DNA of 64,000 nt from Rivibacter sp049446155 (GCF_049446155.1 NZ_JBMSEE010000001.1:124001-188000), one strand, 5' to 3'; positions 47,618 to 57,600 are shown, counted from the first letter of the stretch. The notes: generated by a model not told the origin, from the sequence alone. Translations and numbers: made by a program.

Positions 47618-48274
47618 TCAGAACTCGACGTCCAGCTCGTCGATCTCCTCTTCCTCGGCCAGCGCGGCCTCGGTCCACTCGACCATCTCGGGCATCGACA
47701 GCACGGCTTCGCAATAGCGCCGCGAGGCCTCGTCGAGCGGCACGTGGTAGGTCGCGAAGCGCGTCGCGACCGGCGCGTACATCGCGTCGGCCATCGTGCG
47801 CCTGGCGCCGAAGAGATAGGGGCCGCCGTAGCACTCCAGGCAGTCGCGCCAGATCTCGCAGATGCGTTCGATGTCGGCCTGGGCGCGCGCCCAGACCTTG
47901 AAGTCCGGGAAGTCGCCCTTGAGATTCATCGGCAACGCCGCGCGCAGGCTCGCGAAGCCCGAATGCATCTCGCCGCAGATCGCGCGGCAGTGCGCGCGCG
48001 CGGCCCGATCGGCGGGCAGCAGGCCGGCGCGCGGCTTGACCTCGTGCAGGTACTCGGCAATCGCCAGCGTGTCCCAGACGGTCACGCCCTCGTGGCGCAG
48101 GCAGGGCACGAGGATCGACGGCGACAGCAGCAGGATCTCCTTGCGCGCGTCGGCGTCGTCGGGCGGCACGATGCGCTCGTCGAAGTCGAGCTTGGCGAAG
48201 CGCGCCAGCAGCCAGCCGCGCAGCGACCAGGACGAGTAGTTCTTGCTGCTGATCGTGAGCGTCGCGCGGGCCAT
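47618..48274 (-). CDS. glutathione S-transferase family protein
   Basis: I took the ATG at about 48274 (MARATLTISSKNYSSWSLRG), giving 218 residues. The N-terminal thioredoxin-like domain has SSWSLRGWLLA and the cis-proline motif SILVPCL, then VWDTLAIAEYLHEVKP for glutathione binding; the C-terminal domain is helical. The tail EEEEIDELDVEF is very acidic. It is divergent from the PHA depolymerase gene, with 125 bases between. Cytoplasmic; substrate unknown. An upstream extension is not supported. Confidence 0.85.
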   Translation of the reverse strand: MARATLTISSKNYSSWSLRGWLLARFAKLDFDERIVPPDDADARKEILLLSPSILVPCLRHEGVTVWDTLAIAEYLHEVKPRAGLLPADRAARAHCRAICGEMHSGFASLRAALPMNLKGDFPDFKVWARAQADIERICEIWRDCLECYGGPYLFGARRTMADAMYAPVATRFATYHVPLDEASRRYCEAVLSMPEMVEWTEAALAEEEEIDELDVEF

Positions 48275-48399
48275 CGGCCGTCTCCTCGCTGGGGCGTCGT
48301 CGCAGGCTCCGCAAGCGCTGTGCCACGCGCCCCGTCGCGGTGCCGTCGTGCTTGGCTCGCAAGTTGCACGGACAGCGCATTCCCCCTCGGAGGCACGGC

Positions 48400-49620
48400 A
48401 TGATCTACCACGCCTACCAGGCCCACACCGACTGGCTCTGGCCGCTGCGCAGCGCCGCCAGCGCCGCCGCCCCGTGGCTCGGCGACGCCCGTCATGGTGC
48501 ACGCGACTGGCCGCCGGTGCGCCGTGCCGCCGCATGGTGCGAGCTGGTCTCTCTGGTTCAGATGACGCACAAGCGCCCGGCCTTCGGCATCGACGAGGTG
48601 CCGGTCGACGGCGTGCCCCGCCGGGTGGTGGAGGAAGTGCCCTACCGCACGCCCTTCGGCTCGCTGCTGCACTTTCGCAAGCCGGGCGTCGAGGGCCAGC
48701 CGCCGCTGCTGATCGTAGCGCCCATGTCGGGCCACTTCGCGACGCTGCTGCGCGAGACGGTGCGCGTGGCGCTCGCCGACCACGACGTCTACATCACCGA
48801 CTGGCACAACGCGCGCGACATTCCGTTGTCGGCCGGGCGCTTCGGGCTCGACGAGTACGTGGCGCACGTGATCGACTTCCTCGGCCGCATCGGCCCCGGC
48901 GTGCACCTGCTGGCGATCTGCCAGCCCTGCGTGCCGGCGCTCGCCGCCGTGTCGCTGATGGCCGAGGACGAGCACCCCGCCACGCCGCGCAGCATGACGC
49001 TGATGGCCGGTCCGATCGACTGCCGCGTCGCGCCGACCGAGGTCAACGCGCTGGCGACCAGCAAGCCGATCGAATGGTTCGAGCGCAACCTGCTGGGCGT
49101 GGTGCCGCTGCGCTTCCAGGGCGCGCTGCGCCGCGTCTACCCGGGCTTCATGCAGCTCACCGCCTTCATGAGCATGAACCTGGAGCGTCACCTGCACTCG
49201 CTCAAGACGATGTACGAGCAGCTGGCCAACGGCGAGCAGGAGCAGGCAGAGCCGACGCGCCGCTTCTACGAGGAGTACTTCGCGGTCGCCGACCTGCCGG
49301 CCGAGTTCTACCTCGAGACCGTGCGCCGCGTGTTCCAGGACTACGAGCTCGCGCGCGGCATGTTCGAGGTGCAAGGCCGGCCGGTGCGCCCGCAGGCGAT
49401 CCGCCGCACCGCGCTGCTGACCGTTGAAGGCGAGCGCGACGACATCTGCGCGCTCGGCCAGACGCTGGCCGCGCACGACCTGTGCGCCGGCATCCGGCCG
49501 TACATGAAGTCGCACTACGTGCAGCCCGGCGCCGGCCACTACGGCGTGTTCAGCGGCCGGCGCTGGGAGATGCAGATCTATCCGCTCGTGCGCGACGTGA
49601 TCCACCACGCTGCGCGATGA
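48400..49620 (+). CDS. phaZ: intracellular polyhydroxyalkanoate depolymerase
   Basis: The ATG at 48400 has CGGAGG just before it. The 406-residue protein starts MIYHAYQAHTDWLWPLR, typical of intracellular PhaZ, and has the nucleophile elbow LLAICQPCVPALAA with a Cys in place of the lipase Ser (about 174), then AGPIDCRVAPTEVN and the His in GAGHYGVFSGRRW near the end. No signal peptide. It hydrolyses stored PHB granules to 3-hydroxybutyrate, which the ScoAB transferase would help to use. Confidence 0.92.
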   Translation: MIYHAYQAHTDWLWPLRSAASAAAPWLGDARHGARDWPPVRRAAAWCELVSLVQMTHKRPAFGIDEVPVDGVPRRVVEEVPYRTPFGSLLHFRKPGVEGQPPLLIVAPMSGHFATLLRETVRVALADHDVYITDWHNARDIPLSAGRFGLDEYVAHVIDFLGRIGPGVHLLAICQPCVPALAAVSLMAEDEHPATPRSMTLMAGPIDCRVAPTEVNALATSKPIEWFERNLLGVVPLRFQGALRRVYPGFMQLTAFMSMNLERHLHSLKTMYEQLANGEQEQAEPTRRFYEEYFAVADLPAEFYLETVRRVFQDYELARGMFEVQGRPVRPQAIRRTALLTVEGERDDICALGQTLAAHDLCAGIRPYMKSHYVQPGAGHYGVFSGRRWEMQIYPLVRDVIHHAAR

Positions 49621-49642
49621 AGCCGGACGGCGGCCGGGCGCC

Positions 49643-49711
49643 GGGCCGCCCCAAGCCCGGCCAGCCCCCTTGGGGGCAGCGCCGCCGCGAAGCGGCAAGC
49701 GTGGGGCCTCA
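49643..49711. repeat. interspersed GC-rich palindromic repeat, copy 3
   Basis: GGGCCGCCCCAAGCCCGGCC, then CCCCCTTGGGGGCAGC, then CGCGAAGCGGCAAGCGTGGGG. It fills nearly all of the gap between phaZ and the stop codon of the convergent universal stress protein gene, and ends at that stop. Blocks and order match 18961-19005 and 61406-61468. Confidence 0.65.
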
Positions 49712-50551
49712 TCAATGAGACATGAGCACGGCCACGGTCATCTGCTTGAGCACCGACCGCGTCGCGCCGCCGAGCAGCGCCTCGCGGAAGCGCGAGTGGC
49801 CGTAGCCGCCCATCACCACCAGATCGTGGCCGCCGTCGGCCGCGCGTGACAGCAGCGCATCGGCCACGCCGATCTCGCTGGGCACGGCCTCGAGCTTGGC
49901 GCGCACGCCATGCGAGGCGAGCCAGTCGTCGAGTCCGCCGAAGCCGTCGGCGCGGAACTCGACGCCGACCGCCGGCTTCTCGAAACGGACCACGTCGACC
50001 TGTTTCGCGCGGCGCAGGATCGGCAGCGCATCGGCGATGGCGCGCGCGCAGGCGCGGCTGGCGTTCCAGCCGACCAGCGCACGCGTGCCGACGCTTGCCT
50101 GCTCCTCGGCAATGTGCGGCACCAGGAGGACCGGCCGCCCGGCGTGCAGCAGCACCTCCGGGGCCAGGCCGGCCAGGTGAGGGGCGGTCTCAGCATGCGG
50201 CTGGCCGAGCACGATCAGGTCGGCCGTCAGCGCCGACTCGACGACCGCGACCGCATGGTCGCGTCCATCGACGCGCGCGGCGATCGGCACCACGCCGGCC
50301 TGCGCCAGGCGCGAGCGCGCCGTGTCGGCGGCCTCCTGGGCGCGGCGCATCGAATCGGCGAGCGCCCGCTCGACCGTCTCAGCCGCGCCGCCGATCAGGG
50401 CGGAAGGATCACCCGGCACCGAAACGGGGTCGGTGGGTGCAAGCACGACGAGCTGCGCGTCGTGCTCGATCGCCAGGCGGGCGGCCACCGCGGTACGAGC
50501 TGCGGTGGCGGGCCCACTGTCCACGTGCAGGAGGATGCGCCGATAAGGCAT
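49712..50551 (-). CDS. tandem universal stress protein (UspA family)
   Basis: I took the ATG at 50551 (MPYRRILLHVDSGPA), giving 279 residues. Two Usp domains are joined: one begins with RRILLHVDS and the second with ALVGWNASRACAR. The second has the ATP-binding GGYGHSRFREALLGGATRSVL-type motif near the C-terminus. The first lacks a clear copy of that motif. Usp proteins act in the cytoplasm under stress. It is a single gene, convergent with phaZ. Confidence 0.85.
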   Translation of the reverse strand: MPYRRILLHVDSGPATAARTAVAARLAIEHDAQLVVLAPTDPVSVPGDPSALIGGAAETVERALADSMRRAQEAADTARSRLAQAGVVPIAARVDGRDHAVAVVESALTADLIVLGQPHAETAPHLAGLAPEVLLHAGRPVLLVPHIAEEQASVGTRALVGWNASRACARAIADALPILRRAKQVDVVRFEKPAVGVEFRADGFGGLDDWLASHGVRAKLEAVPSEIGVADALLSRAADGGHDLVVMGGYGHSRFREALLGGATRSVLKQMTVAVLMSH

Positions 50552-50654
50552 CGCTGTCTCCCGTCGCGCCGGGTCGCGGCGCTTGCAGGGCAATCCTAGC
50601 CGCAAGCGCGCCGCAGGCGAACCCGTTTCGACAATCGCAACGTCGGCAAGCGCC

Positions 50655-53600
50655 CTATTCGCGGTCGGCTGGCGCATAGCCGGGCAGAGCCCCCGAGCCG
50701 CTCGGCTCGATGGACGCGGACGGCTGCACTGCGGCCCGGCGGTCGCGTGCGAGGTACGAGTACAGCACCGGCACGACCACCAGGGTCAGCAGGGTCGAGG
50801 TGATCACGCCGCCGATGATCGCGCGGCCCATCGGCGCCTGGATCTCGCCGCCCTCGTTGAGCGCCAGCGCCAGCGGCAGCATGCCGAACACCATTGCTGC
50901 GGTCGTCATCATGATCGGGCGCATGCGCACCAGGCCGGCCTCGAGCAGCGCCTCGGCGACAGTGGCGCCGCGCCTGCGGGCGTGGTTGGCGAAATCGACC
51001 AGCAAGATGGCGTTCTTGGTCACCAGGCCCATCAGCATCACCAGGCCGATCATCGAGAACAGGTTCAGCGTCGAGCCCGAAATCAGCAGCGCCAGCATCA
51101 CGCCGATCAGCGCCAGCGGCAGCGAGGCCATGATCGCCAGCGGCTGGATGAAGCTGCCGAACTGCGAGGCCAGCACGATGTAGATGAAGATGATTGACAG
51201 GCCCAGCGCCATCAGCACGCCCTGAAAGGCCTCCTGCTGGTCGCGCGTCTGGCCGCCGATGTCGAAGCGGTAGCCGGGCGGCAGCTGCCAGGTCTTGATG
51301 AGCTTTTGCACGTCGGCACCGACGTCGCCGCCCGGGCGGCCCTGCACGCCGGCGTAGATCGCCTGGCGGCGCTGCAGGTCCTGGCGCTTGATGTTGTCCG
51401 GGTTGAAAACCTGCTCGATGTGCGCGATGCGCCCCAGCACGACCGGCGTGCCGTCGCGGCTGTAGGCCACCGGCAGCGACTCGATCTGCGCGATGTTCTC
51501 GCGCGACTCGCGCGGCAAGCGCAGCTCGACCTCCACCTGCTCGCCGTCGGGCGCGGTCCAGTAGGTCGCGACATCGCCATTGACGAAGGCGCGCAGGCTG
51601 CCGGCGAGCTGTTGCGGCGTGATGCCCAGCTCGCGCACCGCGTCTTGCTTGAGCCGCACCGCGTAGGCCGGCATGCCCGCTTCCACCGAGGTCTGCAGGT
51701 CGGCCACGCCGGGGATCTTCTTCACGGCATCGGCGAGCTTGAGCACCTCGCGTTCGAGCACCGCCGGGTCGGGGCCGAGCAGCGCGACATAGATCGGCCG
51801 CTGGCCGAGCGCGACGTCGATGCCGGGAATCGAGCGCAGGGCCTCGCGGATGCCCTCTTCGATCTGCTTTTGCGTTCGCTTGCGCTCCAGGCGCGGATGC
51901 AGCAGCACACCGAGCTCGGCCGCGTTGCGGCTGCCCTGCCCCGCGTCGCCGATCGTCGCGGTCAGCGACTTGACCTCGGGGAAGGCTTTCACCGCGCGCT
52001 CCACCTGCGCGATCTTGTCGCTCGCGCGCTCCAGGCTCACGCCGACCGGCAGCTTGACGTTGAGCTGGATGTAGCTCTGGTCGCTCTCGGGCACGAACTC
52101 GGTGCCGACCAGGGGCGTGAGCATCACGGCGCCCACGAAGCTCAGGAAGCCGCCCCACAGGATGATGCCGCGCGGCGTGATCGTCGCGCGCCGCGGCTTG
52201 AGCGCCGCGAGCTCGCCATGGCGGATCGCGCGCCACAGGCCGATCGACGGCAGCCAAAGGCGGTAGTGCCTGCCCGAGAAGACCCAGCGGATCTTGCTCT
52301 CGTAGAGCGAGTGGAAGACGTCCATCACGCGATCGGTCGCGCGCATCAGCCAGCCCAGCACCGGCAGTTTGGCCAGGCGCGTGCCGGGCGGGTCCTTCCA
52401 GATGCTCGAGAGCATCGGGTCGAGCGTGAAGCTCACGAACAGCGACACCAGCACGGCCACCGTGACGGTGATGCCGAACGGGAAGAAGAACTTGCCGATG
52501 ATGCCCTTCATGAAGGCCACCGGCACGAACACCGCGCAGATCGCGAAGGTGGTGGCCATCACCGCGAGGCCGATCTCGTCGGTGCCCACGCGCGCGGCCG
52601 TGTGGTGGTCGGCGCCCATGTGGACATGGCGCACGATGTTCTCGCGCACGACGATGGCATCGTCGATCAAGAGGCCGATGCACAGCGACAGCGCCATCAT
52701 CGTCATGAAGTTCAGCGTGAAGCCGAACGCATAGACGGCAATGAACGAGGCGATCACCGAGATCGGCAGCGTCAGGCCGGTGATCACGGTCGAGCGCCAG
52801 CTGTGCAGGAACAGGAACACGATCGCCACCGTCAGCAGCGCGCCTTCGATCAGCGTGCGCTTGACGCCTGCGAGCGAGTCCTTGACCCACTCGCTGTCGG
52901 CGTAGACCAGGCGCAGCTCCACGCCGGGCGGCAGGCCCTGGCGCAGTTCCTCGGCGGCGCGCTTGATCTCCTCGCCGGTGTCGACGATGTTGGCGTCCTG
53001 CTGCTTGAAGACGTTGAAGTTGATCGCCGGCTGGCCGTCCAGGCGCGCGAGCGACTGCGGCTCCTGTTCGCGCTCGACCAGCGAGCCCAGGTCGCCGAGC
53101 GTGACCACGGTGCCGTTGCGCGTGGAGACCACCACGTCGGCAAAGGCCTTGGCGTCGCGCACCTTGCCCTCGACGCGCACGATCGCCTCGGCCTGCGTGC
53201 TTTGCAGCAGGCCGACCGGCACGTCGGTGTTGGCGCGCTGCAGCGCGGCGGCCACGTCGGCCGGCGTGAGCATGTGGGCGCGCAGGCGCTGCGGGTCGAG
53301 GTCGATGCGCACCTGGCGCACCGTCATGCCGCCCACATCGACGCGCGCGACGCCCGAGACGCGCTCGAGCCGCTTGCGCACCACCTGGTCGGCCAGCAGC
53401 GAGAGCTCGCGCGCGCTGCGGTCGGCGCCCATCAGCGACAGGTAGACCACCGGCTGCGCGTTGTCGTTGTCGAAGCGGCTGACCAGCGGCGACTTGACGT
53501 CGCGCGGGAAGGTCGGCGCAAGCACCGCAACCTTGTCGCGCACGTCCTGCATCGCGCGGTTCATGTCGGCCTCGAGATTGAACTGCACGACGGTGTCGCT

Positions 53601-53864
53601 GCGGCCCTCGCGGCTCGTCGACATGATGCGCTTGACGCCCGCGATGCCGTTGATCGACTGCTCGACCGGCCGCGTGATCTCGGTCTCGATCGCCTCCGGC
53701 GACGCGCCCGGGTAGCTGATGCTGACGAACACCACCGGCGGGCTGATGTCGGGCAGGCGCTCGACGCGCAGCTGGGCGTAGGAGAACAGCCCGAGCACGC
53801 ACAGCGCGATCATCATCATCGCGGCGAACACGGGGTTGTTGATGGAAACGCGCGTGATCCACAT
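50655..53864 (-). CDS. RND-family efflux permease (HAE1-type)
   Basis: The 1069-residue protein starts MWITRVSINNPVFAAMMMIAL and has the RND arrangement of 12 spans with two large periplasmic loops. Conserved are the LSLCIGLLIDDAIVVRENI segment of TM4 with the paired Asp of the proton path, GLSIIFIYIVLASQFGSFIQP, and GLVTKNAILLVDF. It forms a trimer that exports drugs or other hydrophobic compounds. The adaptor gene is 98 bases upstream; no outer-membrane factor gene is in the window. Confidence 0.93.
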   Translation of the reverse strand: MWITRVSINNPVFAAMMMIALCVLGLFSYAQLRVERLPDISPPVVFVSISYPGASPEAIETEITRPVEQSINGIAGVKRIMSTSREGRSDTVVQFNLEADMNRAMQDVRDKVAVLAPTFPRDVKSPLVSRFDNDNAQPVVYLSLMGADRSARELSLLADQVVRKRLERVSGVARVDVGGMTVRQVRIDLDPQRLRAHMLTPADVAAALQRANTDVPVGLLQSTQAEAIVRVEGKVRDAKAFADVVVSTRNGTVVTLGDLGSLVEREQEPQSLARLDGQPAINFNVFKQQDANIVDTGEEIKRAAEELRQGLPPGVELRLVYADSEWVKDSLAGVKRTLIEGALLTVAIVFLFLHSWRSTVITGLTLPISVIASFIAVYAFGFTLNFMTMMALSLCIGLLIDDAIVVRENIVRHVHMGADHHTAARVGTDEIGLAVMATTFAICAVFVPVAFMKGIIGKFFFPFGITVTVAVLVSLFVSFTLDPMLSSIWKDPPGTRLAKLPVLGWLMRATDRVMDVFHSLYESKIRWVFSGRHYRLWLPSIGLWRAIRHGELAALKPRRATITPRGIILWGGFLSFVGAVMLTPLVGTEFVPESDQSYIQLNVKLPVGVSLERASDKIAQVERAVKAFPEVKSLTATIGDAGQGSRNAAELGVLLHPRLERKRTQKQIEEGIREALRSIPGIDVALGQRPIYVALLGPDPAVLEREVLKLADAVKKIPGVADLQTSVEAGMPAYAVRLKQDAVRELGITPQQLAGSLRAFVNGDVATYWTAPDGEQVEVELRLPRESRENIAQIESLPVAYSRDGTPVVLGRIAHIEQVFNPDNIKRQDLQRRQAIYAGVQGRPGGDVGADVQKLIKTWQLPPGYRFDIGGQTRDQQEAFQGVLMALGLSIIFIYIVLASQFGSFIQPLAIMASLPLALIGVMLALLISGSTLNLFSMIGLVMLMGLVTKNAILLVDFANHARRRGATVAEALLEAGLVRMRPIMMTTAAMVFGMLPLALALNEGGEIQAPMGRAIIGGVITSTLLTLVVVPVLYSYLARDRRAAVQPSASIEPSGSGALPGYAPADRE

Positions 53865-53962
53865 GGTGGACGCTCCCGACAGCAGCCGCTGCGATGCCAG
53901 CGGCGAGAACGATGGGGCGACCGGCTACAAGGGCCGGTCGGTCCGGCAAATCAGGCCGGCGC

Positions 53963-55162
53963 TCAGGACGCCGGGCGCGGCGTCGACGCCGAGGCGGCCG
54001 GCGCGACGTTCGAATGGCCCGTGACCTCGGCCAGCGCGCCTTCGCGCAGATTGTCGAAGCGCGCCGCGAGCACCATGGACTCCGGCTTCAGGCCCTGCAG
54101 CACCTCGACGCGCCCGCTGGCAACGTCCTTGCGGCCGGTGATCACGACGCGGCGCACCAGGGCGCCGTTCTCGACCGTCCAGACGAAGTCCTGGCCCGAG
54201 GCCTGGCCGATCGCGGCCACCGGCACCGTCAGGCGCGGCGTGGGGTCCTCCAGCGTGACCGCGGCCTGGGCGTACTGGCCGGCGCGCAGCACCTCGCTCT
54301 TGTTGTCCAGCACGACCACCACGCCGATCGCGCGCGTGCCGGCCTCGGCCGACGGCGCGATGCGGTCGATGCGGCCCACGACCGGCTTGGCCATGCCCTC
54401 GACCTTGACCTCGACCGCCTGCCCCACCTGCAGCACCGAAACCTCGTGCGTGGCCACCGTGCCGGCCAGCTCCAGCGTCTTCAGGTCGACGATGGTCAGC
54501 AATTGCTGCTCGGCACTGAGCTTCTCGCCGGGCACCACGTGGCGCTTGCCGATGATGCCGTCGATCGGCGCCACGAGGGCCGCCTCGCGCATCGAGATGC
54601 GCTGCGTCTCAAGCTGGGCCTGGGCCGACTTCAACGCGGCACGGGCCGCGTCGAGCCGCGCCTGCGAGGATTGCAGCGCGGTCGACGAGATGAAGTTCTG
54701 CGCCGCCAGCCGCGTGTTCGAGTCGTGCATGCGCTCGGCCTCGATCAGTGTCGCCTGGGCCGACTCGATGCCGGCGCTGCGCTCGTTGATGCGCGCCTGC
54801 AGGTCGGCCAGGTCCATGCTGCCCAGCGGCTGGCCGGCGCGCACCCGGCTGCCTTCGGCCACCGCCAGCGACAGCAGGGTGCCGGCGGCCTTGGCGCGCA
54901 CGACGGCCGTGCGGGGCGCGACCAGCGGGCCGGTGAACTCGACGCGCTGCGGCATCGGCGCCAGCAGCGGCCGCGCCACCTCGGCGGGACCGAACTGCAG
55001 CGGCGGCGCCGGCGTCTCTTCCTTCTTCTTGCCGGGGCCGAGGCGGGAGGACAGCGCGACGCCCGCCCCTGCGAGAAGGACCACGACGATCGCGGCGGTG
55101 ATCGCCCGGCGGCGGCGCTTCGTGGGCGCGGCGACGGGCTGGACGAGGGTGGCTTCGTTCAT
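53963..55162 (-). CDS. RND efflux periplasmic adaptor (membrane fusion protein)
   Basis: I took the ATG at 55162 (MNEATLVQPV), giving 399 residues. After a basic n-region and one membrane span (AITAAIVVVLLAGAGVALSS) there is a lipoyl half (TLLSLAVAEGSRVRAGQPLG), a long coiled-coil hairpin (INERSAGIESAQATLIEAERM to AQAQLETQR), the second lipoyl half (ALVAPIDGIIGKR) and beta-barrel domains. It links the permease downstream with an outer-membrane channel. No local regulator gene was seen. Confidence 0.9.
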   Translation of the reverse strand: MNEATLVQPVAAPTKRRRRAITAAIVVVLLAGAGVALSSRLGPGKKKEETPAPPLQFGPAEVARPLLAPMPQRVEFTGPLVAPRTAVVRAKAAGTLLSLAVAEGSRVRAGQPLGSMDLADLQARINERSAGIESAQATLIEAERMHDSNTRLAAQNFISSTALQSSQARLDAARAALKSAQAQLETQRISMREAALVAPIDGIIGKRHVVPGEKLSAEQQLLTIVDLKTLELAGTVATHEVSVLQVGQAVEVKVEGMAKPVVGRIDRIAPSAEAGTRAIGVVVVLDNKSEVLRAGQYAQAAVTLEDPTPRLTVPVAAIGQASGQDFVWTVENGALVRRVVITGRKDVASGRVEVLQGLKPESMVLAARFDNLREGALAEVTGHSNVAPAASASTPRPAS

Positions 55163-55285
55163 GGGCCGCGAGTCTAAGTGGGCCGTCTGACGAAAGGTTC
55201 CCATCATGCGACGGATTGCAGTTCGGCGGGAGCGAACCGCAGGGCGGCGCGACAGGGGTCCGGCGCCGCGCGACGAAGCGACGCG

Positions 55286-56395
55286 TCAGCCGCGCGAACC
55301 GGGTGAAGCGGGGATGGCCGGCGTCGGCACCGAGACATCGCCGCACTGGGCGCGATGGCGCAGTGCATGGTCGATCAGCACCAGGGCCAGCAGCGCCTCG
55401 ACAATCGGCGTCGCGCGGATCCCGACGCAGGGATCGTGGCGGCCGTGCGTGACCACCTCGACCGGCAGGCCGGCCTTGTCGATCGAGCGGCGCGGCAGGC
55501 GGATCGAGCTGGTCGGCTTGATCGCGATCGAGACGCGGATGTCCTGGCCGGTCGAGATGCCGCCCAGCACGCCCCCGGCGTGGTTGCTCAGGAAGCCCTC
55601 GGGCGTGAGCTCGTCGCCGTGCTCGCTGCCGTGCTGCGCCACGCTGGCGAAGCCAGCCCCGATCTCGACGCCCTTGACGGCGTTCAGGCCCATCATCGCG
55701 TAGGCAATGTCGGCGTCGAGCTTGTCGTAGATCGGCTCGCCCCAGCCGACCGGCACGCCCGCCGCTTCCACCACGATGCGCGCGCCGACCGAGTCGCCGG
55801 ACTTGCGCAGCGCGTCCATCTGGGCCTCGAGCGTATCGATCTGGCTCGCGTTGGGCGCGAAGAACGGGTTGTGGTCGACGTGCTCCCAGCCCTCGAAGGT
55901 GATCTCGGTGGCGCCCAGCGCGGCCATGCCGGCGCGCAGCTTCACGCCGTGGCGCTCGGCGAGCCACTTGCGCGCCACCGCGCCGGCGGCCACGACGGGC
56001 GCGGTCAGGCGCGCCGAGCTGCGCCCCCCGCCGCGCGGGTCGCGGATGCCGTACTTGTGCCAGTAGGTGTAGTCGGCGTGCCCGGGGCGGAACGTGTCGA
56101 GCAGGTTGCCGTAGTCCTTGCTGCGCTGGTCGGTGTTGCGGATCAGCAGCGCGATCGGCGTGCCGGTGGTGCGGCCTTCGTAGACGCCGGAGAGGATCTC
56201 CACGGCATCGGCCTCCTGGCGCTGCGTCACATGACGCGAGGTGCCGGGGCGGCGGCGGTCGAGCTCTGGCTGGATGTCGGCCTCGCACAGAGACATGCCG
56301 GGCGGGCAGCCATCGATCACGCAGCCGATCGCCGGTCCGTGCGACTCGCCGAAGGTGGTGACGCGAAACAGGTGGCCGAGGGTGTTGCCGGACAT
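55286..56395 (-). CDS. aroC: chorismate synthase
   Basis: The ATG at 56395 (MSGNTLGHLFRVTTFGESHG) gives 369 residues. Family signatures are GESHGPAIGCVIDGCPPG, YGIRDPRGGGRSSAR and RHDPCVGIRATPIVEA. The FMN-dependent enzyme makes chorismate from EPSP as the last shared step to aromatic amino acids. The 123 bases between aroC and the adaptor gene show nothing definite. A small exported protein lies upstream on the same strand. Confidence 0.95.
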   Translation of the reverse strand: MSGNTLGHLFRVTTFGESHGPAIGCVIDGCPPGMSLCEADIQPELDRRRPGTSRHVTQRQEADAVEILSGVYEGRTTGTPIALLIRNTDQRSKDYGNLLDTFRPGHADYTYWHKYGIRDPRGGGRSSARLTAPVVAAGAVARKWLAERHGVKLRAGMAALGATEITFEGWEHVDHNPFFAPNASQIDTLEAQMDALRKSGDSVGARIVVEAAGVPVGWGEPIYDKLDADIAYAMMGLNAVKGVEIGAGFASVAQHGSEHGDELTPEGFLSNHAGGVLGGISTGQDIRVSIAIKPTSSIRLPRRSIDKAGLPVEVVTHGRHDPCVGIRATPIVEALLALVLIDHALRHRAQCGDVSVPTPAIPASPGSRG

Positions 56396-56480
56396 GGCGC
56401 AAGCGAGAGGCGTTCGGCGCGCGAGGCGCAATGCGCCATTGTCGCCGACGCGGCGCCTCGTCCTGAGACGGGGACCGGGC

Positions 56481-56954
56481 TCAGAAGCGGCAGCCGATGC
56501 GCACCTGGGCCTGCACGTCCACGTTGGTGTCGCCGCGTTCCTGCTTCATCCGCGCCGGGGCTCGAAGCTGCGCGGCGCAGTCGCTCGGCTCGAAGCCCAG
56601 GCCGCGCAAGAAGGCCTTGGGGGCGTCGGTGGCGATGCGCAGCGCGTGGTGGGCACGGCGCGGCGGCGCGCCGGGAATGGCGTCCACCGGCATCTCGACC
56701 ACGCTGACGCGTTGCCACAGCGGCCGCGGCGCCGTGATGCGAGCGGGCTCGATCGCGTCCTTCGCACCTTCGGAACCGAACGGGTGGCTCGGCGGGAGGC
56801 TCAATCGCAGCGGGGGCGCAGCGGCAGGAGCCTCCACGGCCGGCCGCGGCTCGGCCTGCACAGTGATGTTCGCAGCGGCGAGCGCCGTCCCGAGGGCCAG
56901 GACACGGGCGGTCCGGGCACCGTACCAGCTTCCTTGACGCGCGCGGCTTCCCAC
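56481..56954 (-). CDS. small exported hypothetical protein
   Basis: The 157-residue product has a probable signal peptide (ARVLALGTALAAANITVQAEP) followed by a proline- and alanine-rich stretch and a small domain ending AQVRIGCRF, with one cysteine in DCAAQLR and one near the end that may form a disulfide. No family is recognised. It has no close operon partner; aroC starts 86 bases downstream. The start could be inside the long frame; the chosen ATG is at 56954. Confidence 0.5.
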   Translation of the reverse strand: MGSRARQGSWYGARTARVLALGTALAAANITVQAEPRPAVEAPAAAPPLRLSLPPSHPFGSEGAKDAIEPARITAPRPLWQRVSVVEMPVDAIPGAPPRRAHHALRIATDAPKAFLRGLGFEPSDCAAQLRAPARMKQERGDTNVDVQAQVRIGCRF

Positions 56955-57063
56955 TCCTGCTCCCCAACGCGGCGACTGATGCCGCTGCCTGAGATGCAGT
57001 CTGGGAGCGTTGCCTTAATCCCGCCTTAGGACGGCACGCCCGTCCCGCGAACGCACGACCGGC

Positions 57064-57528
57064 TTACTGCTGTTGCTGCTGGGCCTGCGCGTCCTCGACC
57101 GGCCAGTCGCGGATGTAGGCCTTGAGCATGCGGTTCTCGAAGTCCTGGCTGTCGACCACGGCCTTCGCGACGTCGTAGAACGAGATCACGCCCATCAGCG
57201 TGCGGCCGTTCATCACCGGCATGTAGCGCGCATGGCGGTTGAGCATCATGCGGCGCACCTCGTCGATCTCGGTCTCGGGGGTGCAGGTCAGCGGATGGTC
57301 ATCCATCACGGTGCGCACGATGGTCGTGCCGACCGTGCCGTCGTTGCCGACCACGGCCTGGATCACCTCGCGAAAGGTCAGCATGCCGACCAGGTCGCCG
57401 TGCTCCATCACGACCAGCGAACCGATGTCGCGCTCGGCCATCGTGCGCACGGCTTCGGCCAGCGGCAGGTCAGGGGAAACGGTGTAGAGCGTGCCGCCCT
57501 TGACGCGCAGGATGTCGCTGACTTTCAT
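57064..57528 (-). CDS. CBS-domain pair protein
   Basis: I took the ATG at 57528 (MKVSDILRVKGGT), giving 154 residues. Two CBS domains (about 1-62 and 75-135) show the repeated pattern DLPLAEAVRTMAERDIGSLVVM and TEIDEVRRMMLNRHARYMPVM. The C-terminus ends in a run of glutamines. CBS pairs bind adenine nucleotides or S-adenosyl ligands, and stand-alone pairs act as sensors. It diverges from metY across 122 bases. Confidence 0.85.
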   Translation of the reverse strand: MKVSDILRVKGGTLYTVSPDLPLAEAVRTMAERDIGSLVVMEHGDLVGMLTFREVIQAVVGNDGTVGTTIVRTVMDDHPLTCTPETEIDEVRRMMLNRHARYMPVMNGRTLMGVISFYDVAKAVVDSQDFENRMLKAYIRDWPVEDAQAQQQQQ

Positions 57529-57600
57529 GGCGGTGCTCCTTGGGGAAATGCGCTTCGGGTGATGCGGCCAATATAGCCCACAATGCCGCGCGACGAACAC

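Noticed and set aside
50596..53949. An 1117-residue second frame on the same strand as the RND permease
   Set aside because: It is the shifted shadow of the permease, rich in Arg and Ala, with no membrane segments.
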